Below are positions 24,061 to 32,212 of a stretch of DNA of 44,285 nt, piece after piece. Origin of the DNA: Acidimicrobiia bacterium. Its GTDB lineage: Bacteria > Actinomycetota > Acidimicrobiia > Spongiisociales > UBA5794. The stretch lies in NCBI GenBank assembly GCA_030066755.1, contig JASJAX010000004.1:1-44285 (forward strand), read 5' to 3'. Position numbers and translations under genes: made by a program. The stretch's first letter is position 1; the number at the start of each line of letters is the position of its first letter. The notes beneath the pieces were generated by a model. It was not told where the DNA came from. It searched no databases and saw nothing but the letters and a program-made list of their open reading frames with translations.

Positions 24061-25329
24061 TCATTCGGGCAGCTGTAGTGGGTCAACTATGTCGAAGTAG
24101 AAGCCGAGGAGGCCGAGCACGACGATGAAGACGAAGACGGCGGCGGCTATCGGGAGCAGCCGTCGCACGTCGGCTTCGCGTCCGCGGATCTTCTCGTAGA
24201 GGGCGACGGCGAAATGGCCGCCATCGAGTGGGTAGAGCGGCACGAAGTTGAGTACCCCAACGAAGACATTGACGAACGCAAGCAGTTGGAGGCTCAGCTC
24301 CAGCGGACCGGCGATCCGCACGAGTCCGATCGGGCTCACCGGGCGAACCTGGTTGAGCACATCGGGATCGGCGTCGGTGAACACTGCCCCGACGAGATCA
24401 TCGAAGTTGACGACCAGACCCCACAGTCCCTGGACGGCGGCTCGCGAGGCGACGCCGACGTCACCGGCGGCGACACCCACTGCGCCGAAGACGCCGGGTT
24501 GCTCGACGACGCCGAGCGGCGAGATCCCGAAGAAGCCCTGCTCGACACCGTCGATCGTGCGGGTCGCCAGCGTCACCTCGATATCGACCCGAGTCCCATC
24601 GCGGTCGAAGACCACGGCGACCGTCTCGCCGGGACTTGCCTGGGCGAGTTCGACGAACTCCTCCCAGTCGTCGATGGGCGTGCCATCGAACTCCACGAGT
24701 ACATCGCCGACCCGGACATCGACGCCGGCTGCGGGTGCCGGCATGAGCCGCTGGGTGGTCTCGAGGGTCACCGACGCTCCATCGCGCAGCACCTCGACTT
24801 CGGTGACGGCCCCGGCTTCTTTCTCGACCGGCACCCATTCCGCCAGCGCCACGCCGTCAACTGCGATGACTTCGTCCCCGACGAACAGGACCAGCTCTCG
24901 CTCTTCTTCGGTGCCGCTACCGGATGCCATGATCGTGCTGACGTTGTCGATCTCGGTCGAGATGGTGCCGACGCCGTAGGCAATCGCCAGGGCATAGAAC
25001 AGGATGAACGCAACGACGAAGTGGCTGAAGATGCCGGCGAGCACCACGACCGATTTCTTCCAGAACGGGTTCTCGCGATAGGTCCGTCCCTCATCCTCGG
25101 GAGCCACCTCTTCGAACGGGTTCATGCCGATGATTCGGACGTATCCGCCGAGTGGGATCGCCTTCACCCCGTACTCGGTCTCACCTCGGGTGGTCGACCA
25201 GATTCGGGGCCCAAAACCGAAGAAGGCCTCGGTTGCCTTCATGTTGAAGGCCTTGGCCGCGAGGAAGTGCCCCAGCTCGTGGATCACGACCATGAGGAGC
25301 ACACCAACGATGATGACGACGGCGCCCAT
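24061..25329 (-). CDS. rseP: RseP-like site-2 intramembrane metalloprotease
   Basis: This M50 protease cleaves transmembrane substrates such as anti-sigma factors. The 422-aa protein has HELGH in the first membrane helix (residues 18-22), GGYVRIIGM after it, a second hydrophobic region (SVVVLAGIFSHFVVAFILF), a PDZ region at about residues 150-270 (VGDVLVEFDGTPIDDW), and the second active-site motif VPLYPLDGGH (about residue 370). Start is ATG 25329. It follows the Mrp-like gene by 69 bp. The target sigma pathway is not visible in the window. Confidence 0.93.
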   Translation of the reverse strand: MGAVVIIVGVLLMVVIHELGHFLAAKAFNMKATEAFFGFGPRIWSTTRGETEYGVKAIPLGGYVRIIGMNPFEEVAPEDEGRTYRENPFWKKSVVVLAGIFSHFVVAFILFYALAIAYGVGTISTEIDNVSTIMASGSGTEEERELVLFVGDEVIAVDGVALAEWVPVEKEAGAVTEVEVLRDGASVTLETTQRLMPAPAAGVDVRVGDVLVEFDGTPIDDWEEFVELAQASPGETVAVVFDRDGTRVDIEVTLATRTIDGVEQGFFGISPLGVVEQPGVFGAVGVAAGDVGVASRAAVQGLWGLVVNFDDLVGAVFTDADPDVLNQVRPVSPIGLVRIAGPLELSLQLLAFVNVFVGVLNFVPLYPLDGGHFAVALYEKIRGREADVRRLLPIAAAVFVFIVVLGLLGFYFDIVDPLQLPE

Positions 25330-25398
25330 AGGGATTCTCTATCGGTTCAATCGATCAGGAACGTGAACGGTAGCCCTGTGCGGCGATTACCTGTTCGC

Positions 25399-26151
25399 TC
25401 ATGTGGACGGCGGACGGCCAACGGATTCCTCGCCGATCTGCGTCACGGCGGCGTATGCGTCAGTATCGCGCAGCGCACGGACGTCTCCGAGGGCCACCTC
25501 GAGGGACTCGTCGAAAGGAACCGCGCCGAGAGAGTCGAGGCCGAACTCGTCTGCGAGGTCGTGGACGACGCCGCCGGCTCTCCGCTGCAGGTTCTCGACG
25601 ACACCGAGGATCGGCGCGTCCAGTTCGGTCAGCAGCGCGGCGGCGCGGCGCACACTGTCGACGACGAGGCGAGACGCCGTTGCTACGAGGAGGAACTCGA
25701 CTCGCGGGACGTAGCGGAGCACGTCGAGACTCGTGTCGCCCAGACCCGGCGGCATGTCGAGAAGCAGGAGGTCTTGCGAACCCCAGTTTGTGACCGCGAG
25801 GAGTTCGAGGAGTGCATTCGTGGCATCACCACCGCGCAGCGGTGTGGCAGCGCGGCCCGAGAGAAAGGCAATCGACATCATGTCGATGCCGGCGACCGAG
25901 ACGGGATCGATTCCGAACGTCTCAGTCGGGAAGCCGCCAACCGAGCCGAGCACGACGTGGTCGGTCGGCGATGTGAAATCGAGGTCGAACAGCCCGACCG
26001 ATCGGCCTCGGTCGGCGAGGGTGAGCGCCAAGAGTGACGCAACGACGGTCTTGCCGATTCCCCCCTTGCTCCCTGTGACCGCAATCACACGCTCGACGTT
26101 GGCGAGCCGGTCTTCGATCGCCACGACACGGGGATCGATGGACTCAGTCAT
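25399..26151 (-). CDS. Mrp/NBP35-like P-loop ATPase without the CxxC motif
   Basis: A 250-aa SIMIBI-class ATPase. The deviant Walker A GSKGGIGKT is at residues 27-35, FDLDFTSPTDHVVLG matches the Mrp switch region, and DMPPGLGDTSLDVL matches the Mrp Walker B block. These features separate it from MinD and partitioning ParA. The CxxC that holds the shared Fe-S cluster in Mrp/ApbC is missing: after GVVENLQ the sequence contains no cysteines. The ATG at 26151 overlaps the HypA-like gene by 8 nt, so the two are probably co-translated partners. I infer a metal- or cluster-transfer role; a regulatory ATPase is the alternative. Confidence 0.8.
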   Translation of the reverse strand: MTESIDPRVVAIEDRLANVERVIAVTGSKGGIGKTVVASLLALTLADRGRSVGLFDLDFTSPTDHVVLGSVGGFPTETFGIDPVSVAGIDMMSIAFLSGRAATPLRGGDATNALLELLAVTNWGSQDLLLLDMPPGLGDTSLDVLRYVPRVEFLLVATASRLVVDSVRRAAALLTELDAPILGVVENLQRRAGGVVHDLADEFGLDSLGAVPFDESLEVALGDVRALRDTDAYAAVTQIGEESVGRPPST

Positions 26152-26572
26152 CGCTTGTTCCGCCTTCGCCCTCGATCCGCTCGAGGGTGACACCACGACC
26201 TTGCGTGATCTCGAAGTCGGGACTGCCGCATTGGGGGCAGCGCACGTAGGCGTGGGCGAGCTCCGGGACGAGGTGGATGGCTTCGAGCGCCGTCTCGTCT
26301 CCTACCTCCTCGAGCTCAGAACGTCCGAACGTCGTACCGCAGGAGCGGCAACCGAACGCCACGTCGACGGTACGGACATCGAACGCAACACCCGCGACTC
26401 GCGGGTCGGCCGTTGCCAGCACTGAGGTCAGCGAGTACCGGAACAGCTCGGGCTCGATCTGCTGGAGCGCTCCGACCGCAATCACGATCCGATCGATGCG
26501 GTCGATTCCCGCATCGTTGGCGGCTCGAACCGCGGTCTTGACGACCGCTTCGGCGAGGGCAAGTTCATGCAT
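26144..26572 (-). CDS. HypA-like nickel/zinc metallochaperone
   Basis: HypA delivers nickel during [NiFe]-hydrogenase maturation. This 142-aa protein starts MHELALAE, keeping His2 and Glu3 of the nickel site, and has the two zinc-ribbon pairs at Cys75/Cys78 (CRSC) and Cys112/Cys115 (CPQC), followed by FEITQGRGVTLERIE as in HypA. The start at 26572 overlaps the dxr stop by 8 nt. No hydrogenase, urease or other hyp gene is in the window. The partner downstream is an Mrp-like ATPase rather than HypB. The protein may serve hydrogenase genes elsewhere or have another client. Confidence 0.85.
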   Translation of the reverse strand: MHELALAEAVVKTAVRAANDAGIDRIDRIVIAVGALQQIEPELFRYSLTSVLATADPRVAGVAFDVRTVDVAFGCRSCGTTFGRSELEEVGDETALEAIHLVPELAHAYVRCPQCGSPDFEITQGRGVTLERIEGEGGTSDD

Positions 26573-27740
26573 CGTGCTGCACCGACGCCACGTGACGTTC
26601 CGCAATGCGGCGTGCCTCGGCGTCCGCTGCCAACACGTCATCGACGGACCCAGGCGTCACGTCGGCAGTCTGCTCCAGCGTCGCACTCACCACGTCGGCG
26701 ATGGAGAGAAACGGGATCCGCTCAGCGAGGAATGCGGCAACGGCAACTTCGTCGGCGGCGTTCAACGCAGCGGGAGCGATCCCGCCCCGACGACCCGCGG
26801 CATACCCGAGGTCGAGACACGGAAACGTCACCCGATCCGGCGGTTCGAACGTCAAGTCGCTCTGAGTCAGGTCGAAACCGCTCGGGGGAACCGCCGGGCG
26901 GGTGCCGCCGGTGATCGCGTATTGGATGGGGTGCCGCATGTCCGGCTCGCCGATCTGGGCCTTGATCGAACCGTCGACGAACTCCACGAGCGAGTGCACG
27001 ATGCTCTGCGGATGGACGGTCACATCGATCTTGTCGTACGGCAGCCCGAACAGATAGTGCGCCTCGATCACCTCGAACGCCTTGTTCATCAAGGTTGCCG
27101 AGTCGATGGTGACCCTCCGCCCCATGGCCCAGGTTGGATGTGCGAGTGCATCACCGACGCTCACGTCGGCGAGCTGTTGACGCACCATTCCCCGGAATGG
27201 TCCACCCGAGGCCGTGAGGACCAGTCGCCGAACCGTGCCGAGGTCCTCGCCGACGAGGCATTCGGCCAGTGCCGAATGTTCGGAGTCGACGGGAATCAAC
27301 GACCCACCGCCGCGTGCCAAGGCCTGCATCACCACCGGGCCGCCGGCGACGAGGCTCTCCTTGTTGGCGAGGGCGAGGTGGTTGCCGGCGTTCAGCGCCG
27401 CCACCGACGCACGAAGGCCCGCTGCCCCGACGATTCCGTTGACGACCATGGCTCGGGCGGTTGAGGCGAGTTCGAGTAGCGCTTCCTCACCGAACCGAGC
27501 GCGGACGCCGACGCGATCGGTCAGCGCGGAGCCATCGTCGCCGGGATCGACCGCAACGACAACGGCGTCCGGCCACTCGGCGGCGATGGTTGCGAGCTCC
27601 GTTGAAGCTCGGCGGGCGGCGATGCCGACGACCTGAAGACCGAGCCGACGAGCTACGTCGAGGGTCTGGGTGCCGATGGAGCCGGTGGCTCCCAGCACCA
27701 CGATCGGCGCATCCGGCGGCACGGTCTGCTCAGGCGGCAA
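26565..27740 (-). CDS. dxr: 1-deoxy-D-xylulose 5-phosphate reductoisomerase
   Basis: Dxr is the NADPH-dependent second enzyme of the MEP pathway. The 391-aa protein shows the NADPH loop VVLGATGSIGTQTLDV, ALANKESLVAGG, the metal/substrate block PVDSEHSALAECL, LTASGGPFRG and the flexible-loop region HPTWAMGRRVTIDSATLMNK. The TTG at 27740 overlaps the cdsA stop by 11 nt; a GTG six codons later is an alternative. The cdsA-dxr order is conserved widely. The usual direct dxr-rseP junction is interrupted here by the HypA-like and Mrp-like genes. Confidence 0.96.
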   Translation of the reverse strand: MPPEQTVPPDAPIVVLGATGSIGTQTLDVARRLGLQVVGIAARRASTELATIAAEWPDAVVVAVDPGDDGSALTDRVGVRARFGEEALLELASTARAMVVNGIVGAAGLRASVAALNAGNHLALANKESLVAGGPVVMQALARGGGSLIPVDSEHSALAECLVGEDLGTVRRLVLTASGGPFRGMVRQQLADVSVGDALAHPTWAMGRRVTIDSATLMNKAFEVIEAHYLFGLPYDKIDVTVHPQSIVHSLVEFVDGSIKAQIGEPDMRHPIQYAITGGTRPAVPPSGFDLTQSDLTFEPPDRVTFPCLDLGYAAGRRGGIAPAALNAADEVAVAAFLAERIPFLSIADVVSATLEQTADVTPGSVDDVLAADAEARRIAERHVASVQHDA

Positions 27741-29253
27741 TCAGGCCCATCCAGGAGTAGGCGACCCACACGGCAGGGATCACGAAGATCATCGCGTCGA
27801 TCCGGTCGAGCACACCGCCGTGACCGGGGAGAATCGCACCCATGTCCTTGACGCCGATCGCACGCTTGACGACCGAAACCGCCAGGTCGCCGAACGGAGC
27901 GACGATCGCAACGATGACGCCGAGCATCAGTCCGTCGATGACGTCGAACGGCGTGGCCTGATCCAGGGCCGACTCCCACCACACCGCGACTGCGCCGAAG
28001 GCGGCACCGACGACGATGGCGGCGATCACGCCACCGATCAACCCCTCGACGGTCTTCTTGGGAGACACTCGCGGCGCCAACGGGCGTTTGCCGAAGCGAC
28101 GTCCCACGAAGTACTGCGCCACGTCCATCAACGCAGTGATGACCACAACGGCTGCGATCATCCAGGTGTAGTTGGGTGCCCACGCGATGTCCATCGCCAA
28201 CGCGCCGAGCGTGCCGATCCACGCGAGCACCAGGATCGTCAACGCCGTGTCGAGCAGTGGTTCCCTGCGGTGGGCGACGACCCCGAAGAACACCAGTGTG
28301 GCGATGGTGGTGAGGATCACGGCCATCGGAATCGCAATCGGGCCCCAGTACCAAGCTCCGAACAACGCCCCGCCGACGCCGATCAATCCGAAGAGGGTCA
28401 TCGGCCGGTAGCCGACCCGCACGAGCACGACGTAGAGCTCGATCGCAGCGATGAACATCACCACGAAGATCAAGATCGCAATCAGGTAGTCCTGGTACAG
28501 CGAACCGAAGAACACGGTGATGAGCGCCAATGCCGTGAGCACGCGCACCGACAGATCCGACGCCCCCTGCATCGGCATCGCGTGGTCCGGGTCGGGAGCC
28601 TCGTCGAGCACATCTTCGAGGCCGACGATTCCGGACTCGAGACCGGGGATGTCGGCCGCGACGGCCATCTGTTGCGGCGCTTCTGACGCCGCTCTGGCAA
28701 CGTCTTCGGCCAATCCGGCGTACTCCTGGGTCGTGGCCTGGACGTACTGCTCCTGAGTGAAGTTGGCGAAGTCGGGCACGTCTTCGACATCGAAGACCTC
28801 GGCGTCCGGCTGCCGGGGGGCAGCATCGGAGGCCACCGGCCGTTCCATCGACGCCTCCGGTTCCATCGGCACAGTCAAACCCATTGTGTTGCTCGGCTCG
28901 AACTCCGCAGACACCGGCTCGTCCGGCGTGGGGTCGGAGGCGTCGGCGTCGGGCGATTCGTCTTCGTCTGGGCTGTCGACGGAGTCGTCCTCTGCGGGCG
29001 GATCAGTCGCATCGAGCGACTCGACCGGCCCGGCGTCCGGCGATGCGTCCTCGTCTTCCCCATCGACCGACCACTCGGGCTCCTCGTCTGGCGTGGTCGC
29101 CGTGTCGAAGTCCAGCTGCGCCTGGGGGTCCTCGTCGGGACCGAGCTCAAACTCGTCGAATGACGAGAAGTCGTCGAAATCCTCGATTGACCACTCCGAG
29201 CCGTCGTTCGGCCGGTCGCGTTCATCCCGGTCCACGTCGGGGATGCCCTCCAT
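27730..29253 (-). CDS. cdsA: Phosphatidate cytidylyltransferase with long acidic N-terminal extension
   Basis: CdsA makes CDP-diacylglycerol from phosphatidate and CTP. The C-terminal 275 residues form the multi-helix membrane enzyme, with the signature SPKKTVEGLIGG (about residue 400) and PFGDLAVSVVKRAIGVKD then PGHGGVLDRID. Before it lies an extension of about 230 residues, extremely rich in Asp, Glu, Ser and Pro (for example DFDDFSSFDEFELGPDEDP), with no recognised domain. The continuous frame and the ATG at 29253 include it, but no strong Shine-Dalgarno sequence is visible, and an internal start is possible. It lies between frr and dxr. Confidence 0.9.
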   Translation of the reverse strand: MEGIPDVDRDERDRPNDGSEWSIEDFDDFSSFDEFELGPDEDPQAQLDFDTATTPDEEPEWSVDGEDEDASPDAGPVESLDATDPPAEDDSVDSPDEDESPDADASDPTPDEPVSAEFEPSNTMGLTVPMEPEASMERPVASDAAPRQPDAEVFDVEDVPDFANFTQEQYVQATTQEYAGLAEDVARAASEAPQQMAVAADIPGLESGIVGLEDVLDEAPDPDHAMPMQGASDLSVRVLTALALITVFFGSLYQDYLIAILIFVVMFIAAIELYVVLVRVGYRPMTLFGLIGVGGALFGAWYWGPIAIPMAVILTTIATLVFFGVVAHRREPLLDTALTILVLAWIGTLGALAMDIAWAPNYTWMIAAVVVITALMDVAQYFVGRRFGKRPLAPRVSPKKTVEGLIGGVIAAIVVGAAFGAVAVWWESALDQATPFDVIDGLMLGVIVAIVAPFGDLAVSVVKRAIGVKDMGAILPGHGGVLDRIDAMIFVIPAVWVAYSWMGLIAA

Positions 29254-29326
29254 GTCTCGTCACGTTGCCGCAGCAGCGGCCTTCACGATTCTGGCAGGTT
29301 GCGGCGTTCGCCCAGCGCCGGACCGG

Positions 29327-29878
29327 TCAGACCTCGAGCAATTCCTCTTCCTTGTGTGCCAACAGCTCGTCGATGCGCTCGACGTGTTGGTCGGTCAACA
29401 CCTGCAGTTCCTTCTCGCCGCGACGAACGTCGTCCTCGGACACGTCACCTTCGAGCGATTCGATGTCGTCCTTGGTGTGGCGCCGGACGTTGCGAATCGC
29501 AACCCGACCTTCCTCTGCGAGGTGCCGCACGACCCGGATCAGCTCCTTGCGACGATCCTCGGTGAGGGCCGGAAAGGCCAGTCGGATGATGTTGCCGTCG
29601 TTGGAAGGATTGAGACCGAGATCGGCCTCCTGGATCGCTCGCTCGATCTGGTTGATCGATGACTTGTCGTACGGCTGAACGATCAGCATTCGTGCTTCCG
29701 GCACCGAGAAGCCGGCAATCTGCTGGAGCGGCGTCGGCGACCCGTAGTAGTCCACCGTGATCCGGTGGAGCAAGCCGGGGTTGGCGCGGCCCGTGCGAAC
29801 CGTGCCGAACTCTCCTGCGGTGTGTTCCACCGCTTGGTCCATCTTCTGTGATGCCTCGGCCAACAGTTCCTTGATCAC
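29327..29878 (-). CDS. frr: Ribosome recycling factor
   Basis: RRF splits post-termination ribosomes together with EF-G. The 183-aa protein matches across its length: KMDQAVEHTAGEFGTVRTGRA (three-helix bundle start), then YYGSPTPLQQIA, the block INQIERAIQEADLGLNPSND, and RRKELIRVVRHLAEEGRVAIRN. The start is GTG 29878, with AGAGGTGG upstream; upstream codons do not match. It lies between pyrH and cdsA. Confidence 0.96.
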   Translation of the reverse strand: MIKELLAEASQKMDQAVEHTAGEFGTVRTGRANPGLLHRITVDYYGSPTPLQQIAGFSVPEARMLIVQPYDKSSINQIERAIQEADLGLNPSNDGNIIRLAFPALTEDRRKELIRVVRHLAEEGRVAIRNVRRHTKDDIESLEGDVSEDDVRRGEKELQVLTDQHVERIDELLAHKEEELLEV

Positions 29879-29894
29879 GACGCCACCTCTCGCA

Positions 29895-30599
29895 TCAATG
29901 CACCAACGTGCCGATCGCCTCGCCACGCACCGCCGCGGCGATATTGCCGGGCTCGACGATGCTGAAGACCCGAATCGGCAGGTCATTGTCCATGCACATC
30001 GTAATGGCCGTTGTGTCCATCACCCCGAGACGCTCCGCAATGGCCCGCATGTACGTCACCTCGTCGAGCTTGTTGGCATCCGGATTCGTCACCGGATCGG
30101 AGTCGTAGACCCCGTCGACCTTGGTGGCCTTCAAGACGGCCGATGCTCCGATCTCGGCGGCGCGCAGCGCTGCGGTGGTGTCGGTCGTGAAGAACGGATT
30201 GCCCGTGCCCCCGGCAAACACAACGACTCGGCCCTTTTCGAGGTGGCGGATCGCACGCAGCCGGATGTACGGCTCGGCCACCTGCTGGATGCTGATGGCC
30301 GTCTGTACGCGGCAGGGAGCTCCGGCCTGCTCGAGCGCATCGCGCAACGCCAGTGCATTGATGACGGTGGCGAGCATGCCCATGTAGTCGGCGTTGGCTC
30401 GGTCCATGCCGGCGGCGGCCGAACTGAGGCCGCGGAAGATGTTCCCGCCTCCGACCACAACCGCGATCTGGAGTCCTTCCTTGTGGACGGACGCTATCTC
30501 TTCGGCGACGCGCTGAACCGTGGCCGGATCGATGCCGTATTTCAGCTCTGGATCGGCGAACGACTCACCGGAGAGCTTGAGGACGACTCGCCGTGCCAC
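29895..30599 (-). CDS. pyrH: UMP kinase
   Basis: PyrH phosphorylates UMP to UDP and belongs to the amino-acid-kinase fold. The 234-aa protein shows [22 protein letters not shown], the MD[19 protein letters not shown] block, and [14 protein letters not shown] with ALRAAEIGA. The start GTG at 30599 follows the tsf stop directly (TGAGTG), so the two are probably coupled. In the family, activity is regulated by GTP and UTP. Confidence 0.97.
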   Translation of the reverse strand: MARRVVLKLSGESFADPELKYGIDPATVQRVAEEIASVHKEGLQIAVVVGGGNIFRGLSSAAAGMDRANADYMGMLATVINALALRDALEQAGAPCRVQTAISIQQVAEPYIRLRAIRHLEKGRVVVFAGGTGNPFFTTDTTAALRAAEIGASAVLKATKVDGVYDSDPVTNPDANKLDEVTYMRAIAERLGVMDTTAITMCMDNDLPIRVFSIVEPGNIAAAVRGEAIGTLVH

Positions 30600-31217
30600 T
30601 CAGGAACCTGCGCCAACCTGGATGCGGGAGAACCTCTTGACGGAGATGTTCTCGCCCATCTTGACGGCGAGCTGCTGGACCATGTCGCCGACCGTGCCCT
30701 CGAACGCTTCGCTCCGAACGAACACCTGGTCGAGGAGGACGTTGTCCTTGTAGAAGCTGTTCAGACGCCCCTCGACGATCTTGTCGACGATGTGATCCGG
30801 TTTGCCCTCGTTGCGCGCCTGCGCCGCAATGAGGTCCTTCTCTTTGTCCAGATCCTCCGCCGGCACGTCGTCACGGGTCACCCACTGCGGTGACGCTGCC
30901 GCGACGTGCATGGCGATGTCGTTCGCAATCCCCTGGAACTCGTCGCTCTTCGCAACGAAGTCCGTCTCGGAGGCGAGCTCGACGAGCACGCCGATGACCG
31001 GGCGACCGGCCTGGTGATGGAGGTACGAGCCGATGGTGCCTTCGGTCTGGGCACGGTCCGTGCGCTTCGCGGCTGCGGCGATGCCCTTCTCGCGAAGGAT
31101 CTCGGCGGCGCGCTCCATATCGCCGCCGGCTTCCACCAGCGCCTTCTTCGCATCCATCATCCCGGTTCCGGTTTCCTGGCGCAGGGCCTGGATGTCTTTT
31201 GCGGTGATGTCGGTCAC
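30600..31217 (-). CDS. tsf: Translation elongation factor Ts (short form)
   Basis: EF-Ts is the nucleotide exchange factor for EF-Tu. The 205-aa protein starts with the UBA-like domain (KDIQALRQETGTGMMDAKKAL) and has the core motif ELASETDFVAKSDEF. It is shorter than the 270-290-aa form of many bacteria, apparently with only one full core subdomain, as in other short EF-Ts proteins. The GTG at 31217 lies 7 nt after the rpsB stop. rpsB-tsf-pyrH-frr order is standard. Confidence 0.96.
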   Translation of the reverse strand: MTDITAKDIQALRQETGTGMMDAKKALVEAGGDMERAAEILREKGIAAAAKRTDRAQTEGTIGSYLHHQAGRPVIGVLVELASETDFVAKSDEFQGIANDIAMHVAAASPQWVTRDDVPAEDLDKEKDLIAAQARNEGKPDHIVDKIVEGRLNSFYKDNVLLDQVFVRSEAFEGTVGDMVQQLAVKMGENISVKRFSRIQVGAGS

Positions 31218-31224
31218 GGTTGGT

Positions 31225-31959
31225 TCACTCCTCGGAATCTTCGGACTCGGCGGCAGCCTTGGTCCGCGCAGCCTGGTTCAGCTCACGGCCTTCGCGGGCA
31301 GCGGCGGCGATGATCCCCGAGAGCAACTGCGACGATCGGATGGCGTCGTCATTACCGGGGATCACCATGTCGATGTTGTCGGGATCGCAGTTGGTATCCA
31401 CGATGGCGATGATCGGGATGCTGAGGCGCGACGCCTCGGCCACGGCGATGTGCTCGCTCTTGACATCGATGATGAAGACCGCGTCGGGCGGCCTATTGAG
31501 ATCGCGCACGCCACCGAGCACCGCTTGGAGCTTGCCCAGTTCGCGCCGCAAACGGAGACGTTCCTTTTTCGGAAGGGCGTTCATCTCGCCGCTCGACTCC
31601 ATGCGCTCGAGCTCGAGCATGTAGCGAATGCGCTTGTGGATCGTCTGGAAGTTGGTGAGCATTCCGCCGAGCCAGCGGTGGTTCACGTACGGCATGCCCG
31701 CCGCGTCGGCGGCGTCCTTGATGGCGGCCTGGGCCTGCTTCTTCGTGCCGACGAACAGCACGGTTCCACCGGACTGCGCGGTTTCCTTGACGAACGAGTG
31801 GGCTTCTTCGATCCGCTCCAGCGTCTGGCGCAGGTCGAGGATGTGAATGCCGTTCCGCTCACCGAAAATGAACGGACGCATCTTGGGATCCCAGCGTCGG
31901 GTCTGGTGGCCGAAGTGGACTCCGGCCTCCAAGAGCTGACGCATCGTGACAGCAGCCAC
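31225..31959 (-). CDS. rpsB: Ribosomal protein S2
   Basis: S2 is a late-binding 30S protein. The 244-aa product shows [43 protein letters not shown] and [14 protein letters not shown]. The C-terminus has an Ala/Glu-rich tail. The start is GTG 31959 with AGGAGG 6 nt upstream. A leader of about 100 nt with a perfect hairpin precedes it, in which S2 feedback control would be expected. Confidence 0.97.
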   Translation of the reverse strand: MAAVTMRQLLEAGVHFGHQTRRWDPKMRPFIFGERNGIHILDLRQTLERIEEAHSFVKETAQSGGTVLFVGTKKQAQAAIKDAADAAGMPYVNHRWLGGMLTNFQTIHKRIRYMLELERMESSGEMNALPKKERLRLRRELGKLQAVLGGVRDLNRPPDAVFIIDVKSEHIAVAEASRLSIPIIAIVDTNCDPDNIDMVIPGNDDAIRSSQLLSGIIAAAAREGRELNQAARTKAAAESEDSEE

Positions 31960-32013
31960 GTGCTTCCTCCTGATGTTCGGGTTATGGACCTCCGCTCACC
32001 CTTCGAGCCTCCA

Positions 32014-32073
32014 CGGAGCAGGGCTCCGACCACAGGAGATTGCGGTGAACGTGTGAATTGAGGCGGGAGTGTA
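32014..32073 (-). promoter_or_regulatory. rpsB promoter -10 and leader hairpin
   Basis: On the minus strand a TACACT box (32073-32068) precedes rpsB by about 110 bp; I see no good -35. In the leader, CGGAGC-CCT-GCTCCG (32028-32014) is a perfect 6-bp hairpin. The leader could be an S2 autoregulatory site, but no known motif is matched. Confidence 0.45.
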
Positions 32074-32099
32074 GCTCAGTTCGGCTCCAGCCGATCCGA

Positions 32100-32180
32100 G
32101 CTACACGTACGACGTATTGCGTACGACGTCGCCCGAGCGTGCCGGCCGTTTCGGGCTACGTGCTACGGCGTACGTCGTAC
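32100..32180. repeat. Heptad inverted repeat between whiG and rpsB
   Basis: Left arm 32107-32135: GTACGAC, GTATTGC, GTACGAC, GTCGCCCG, with GCTACAC before it. The right arm 32152-32180 reads on the minus strand GTACGAC, GTACGCC, GTAGCAC, GTAGCCCG. The 29-nt arms align in heptad register and end with the same CCCG. Confidence 0.85.
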
Positions 32181-32181
32181 T

Positions 32182-32212
32182 CAAGAAACGACGCCTTCGG
32201 CGTCATTTCTTG
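32182..32212 (-). terminator. Hairpin overlapping the whiG stop codon
   Basis: CAAGAAATGACGCC and GGCGTCGTTTCTTG pair with one mismatch around a 3-nt loop. The 5' arm contains the last two Lys codons and the TGA stop. The U-rich 3' arm makes it a fair intrinsic terminator. Confidence 0.65.

Noticed and set aside
29252-29350. Plus-strand frame starting MSRHVAAAAAFTILAGCG, resembling a lipoprotein signal peptide with lipobox LAGC
   Set aside because: It runs antisense into frr, its remaining sequence has no protein-like character, and there is no room for a separate gene between cdsA and frr. The resemblance is probably chance in Ala-rich high-GC sequence.
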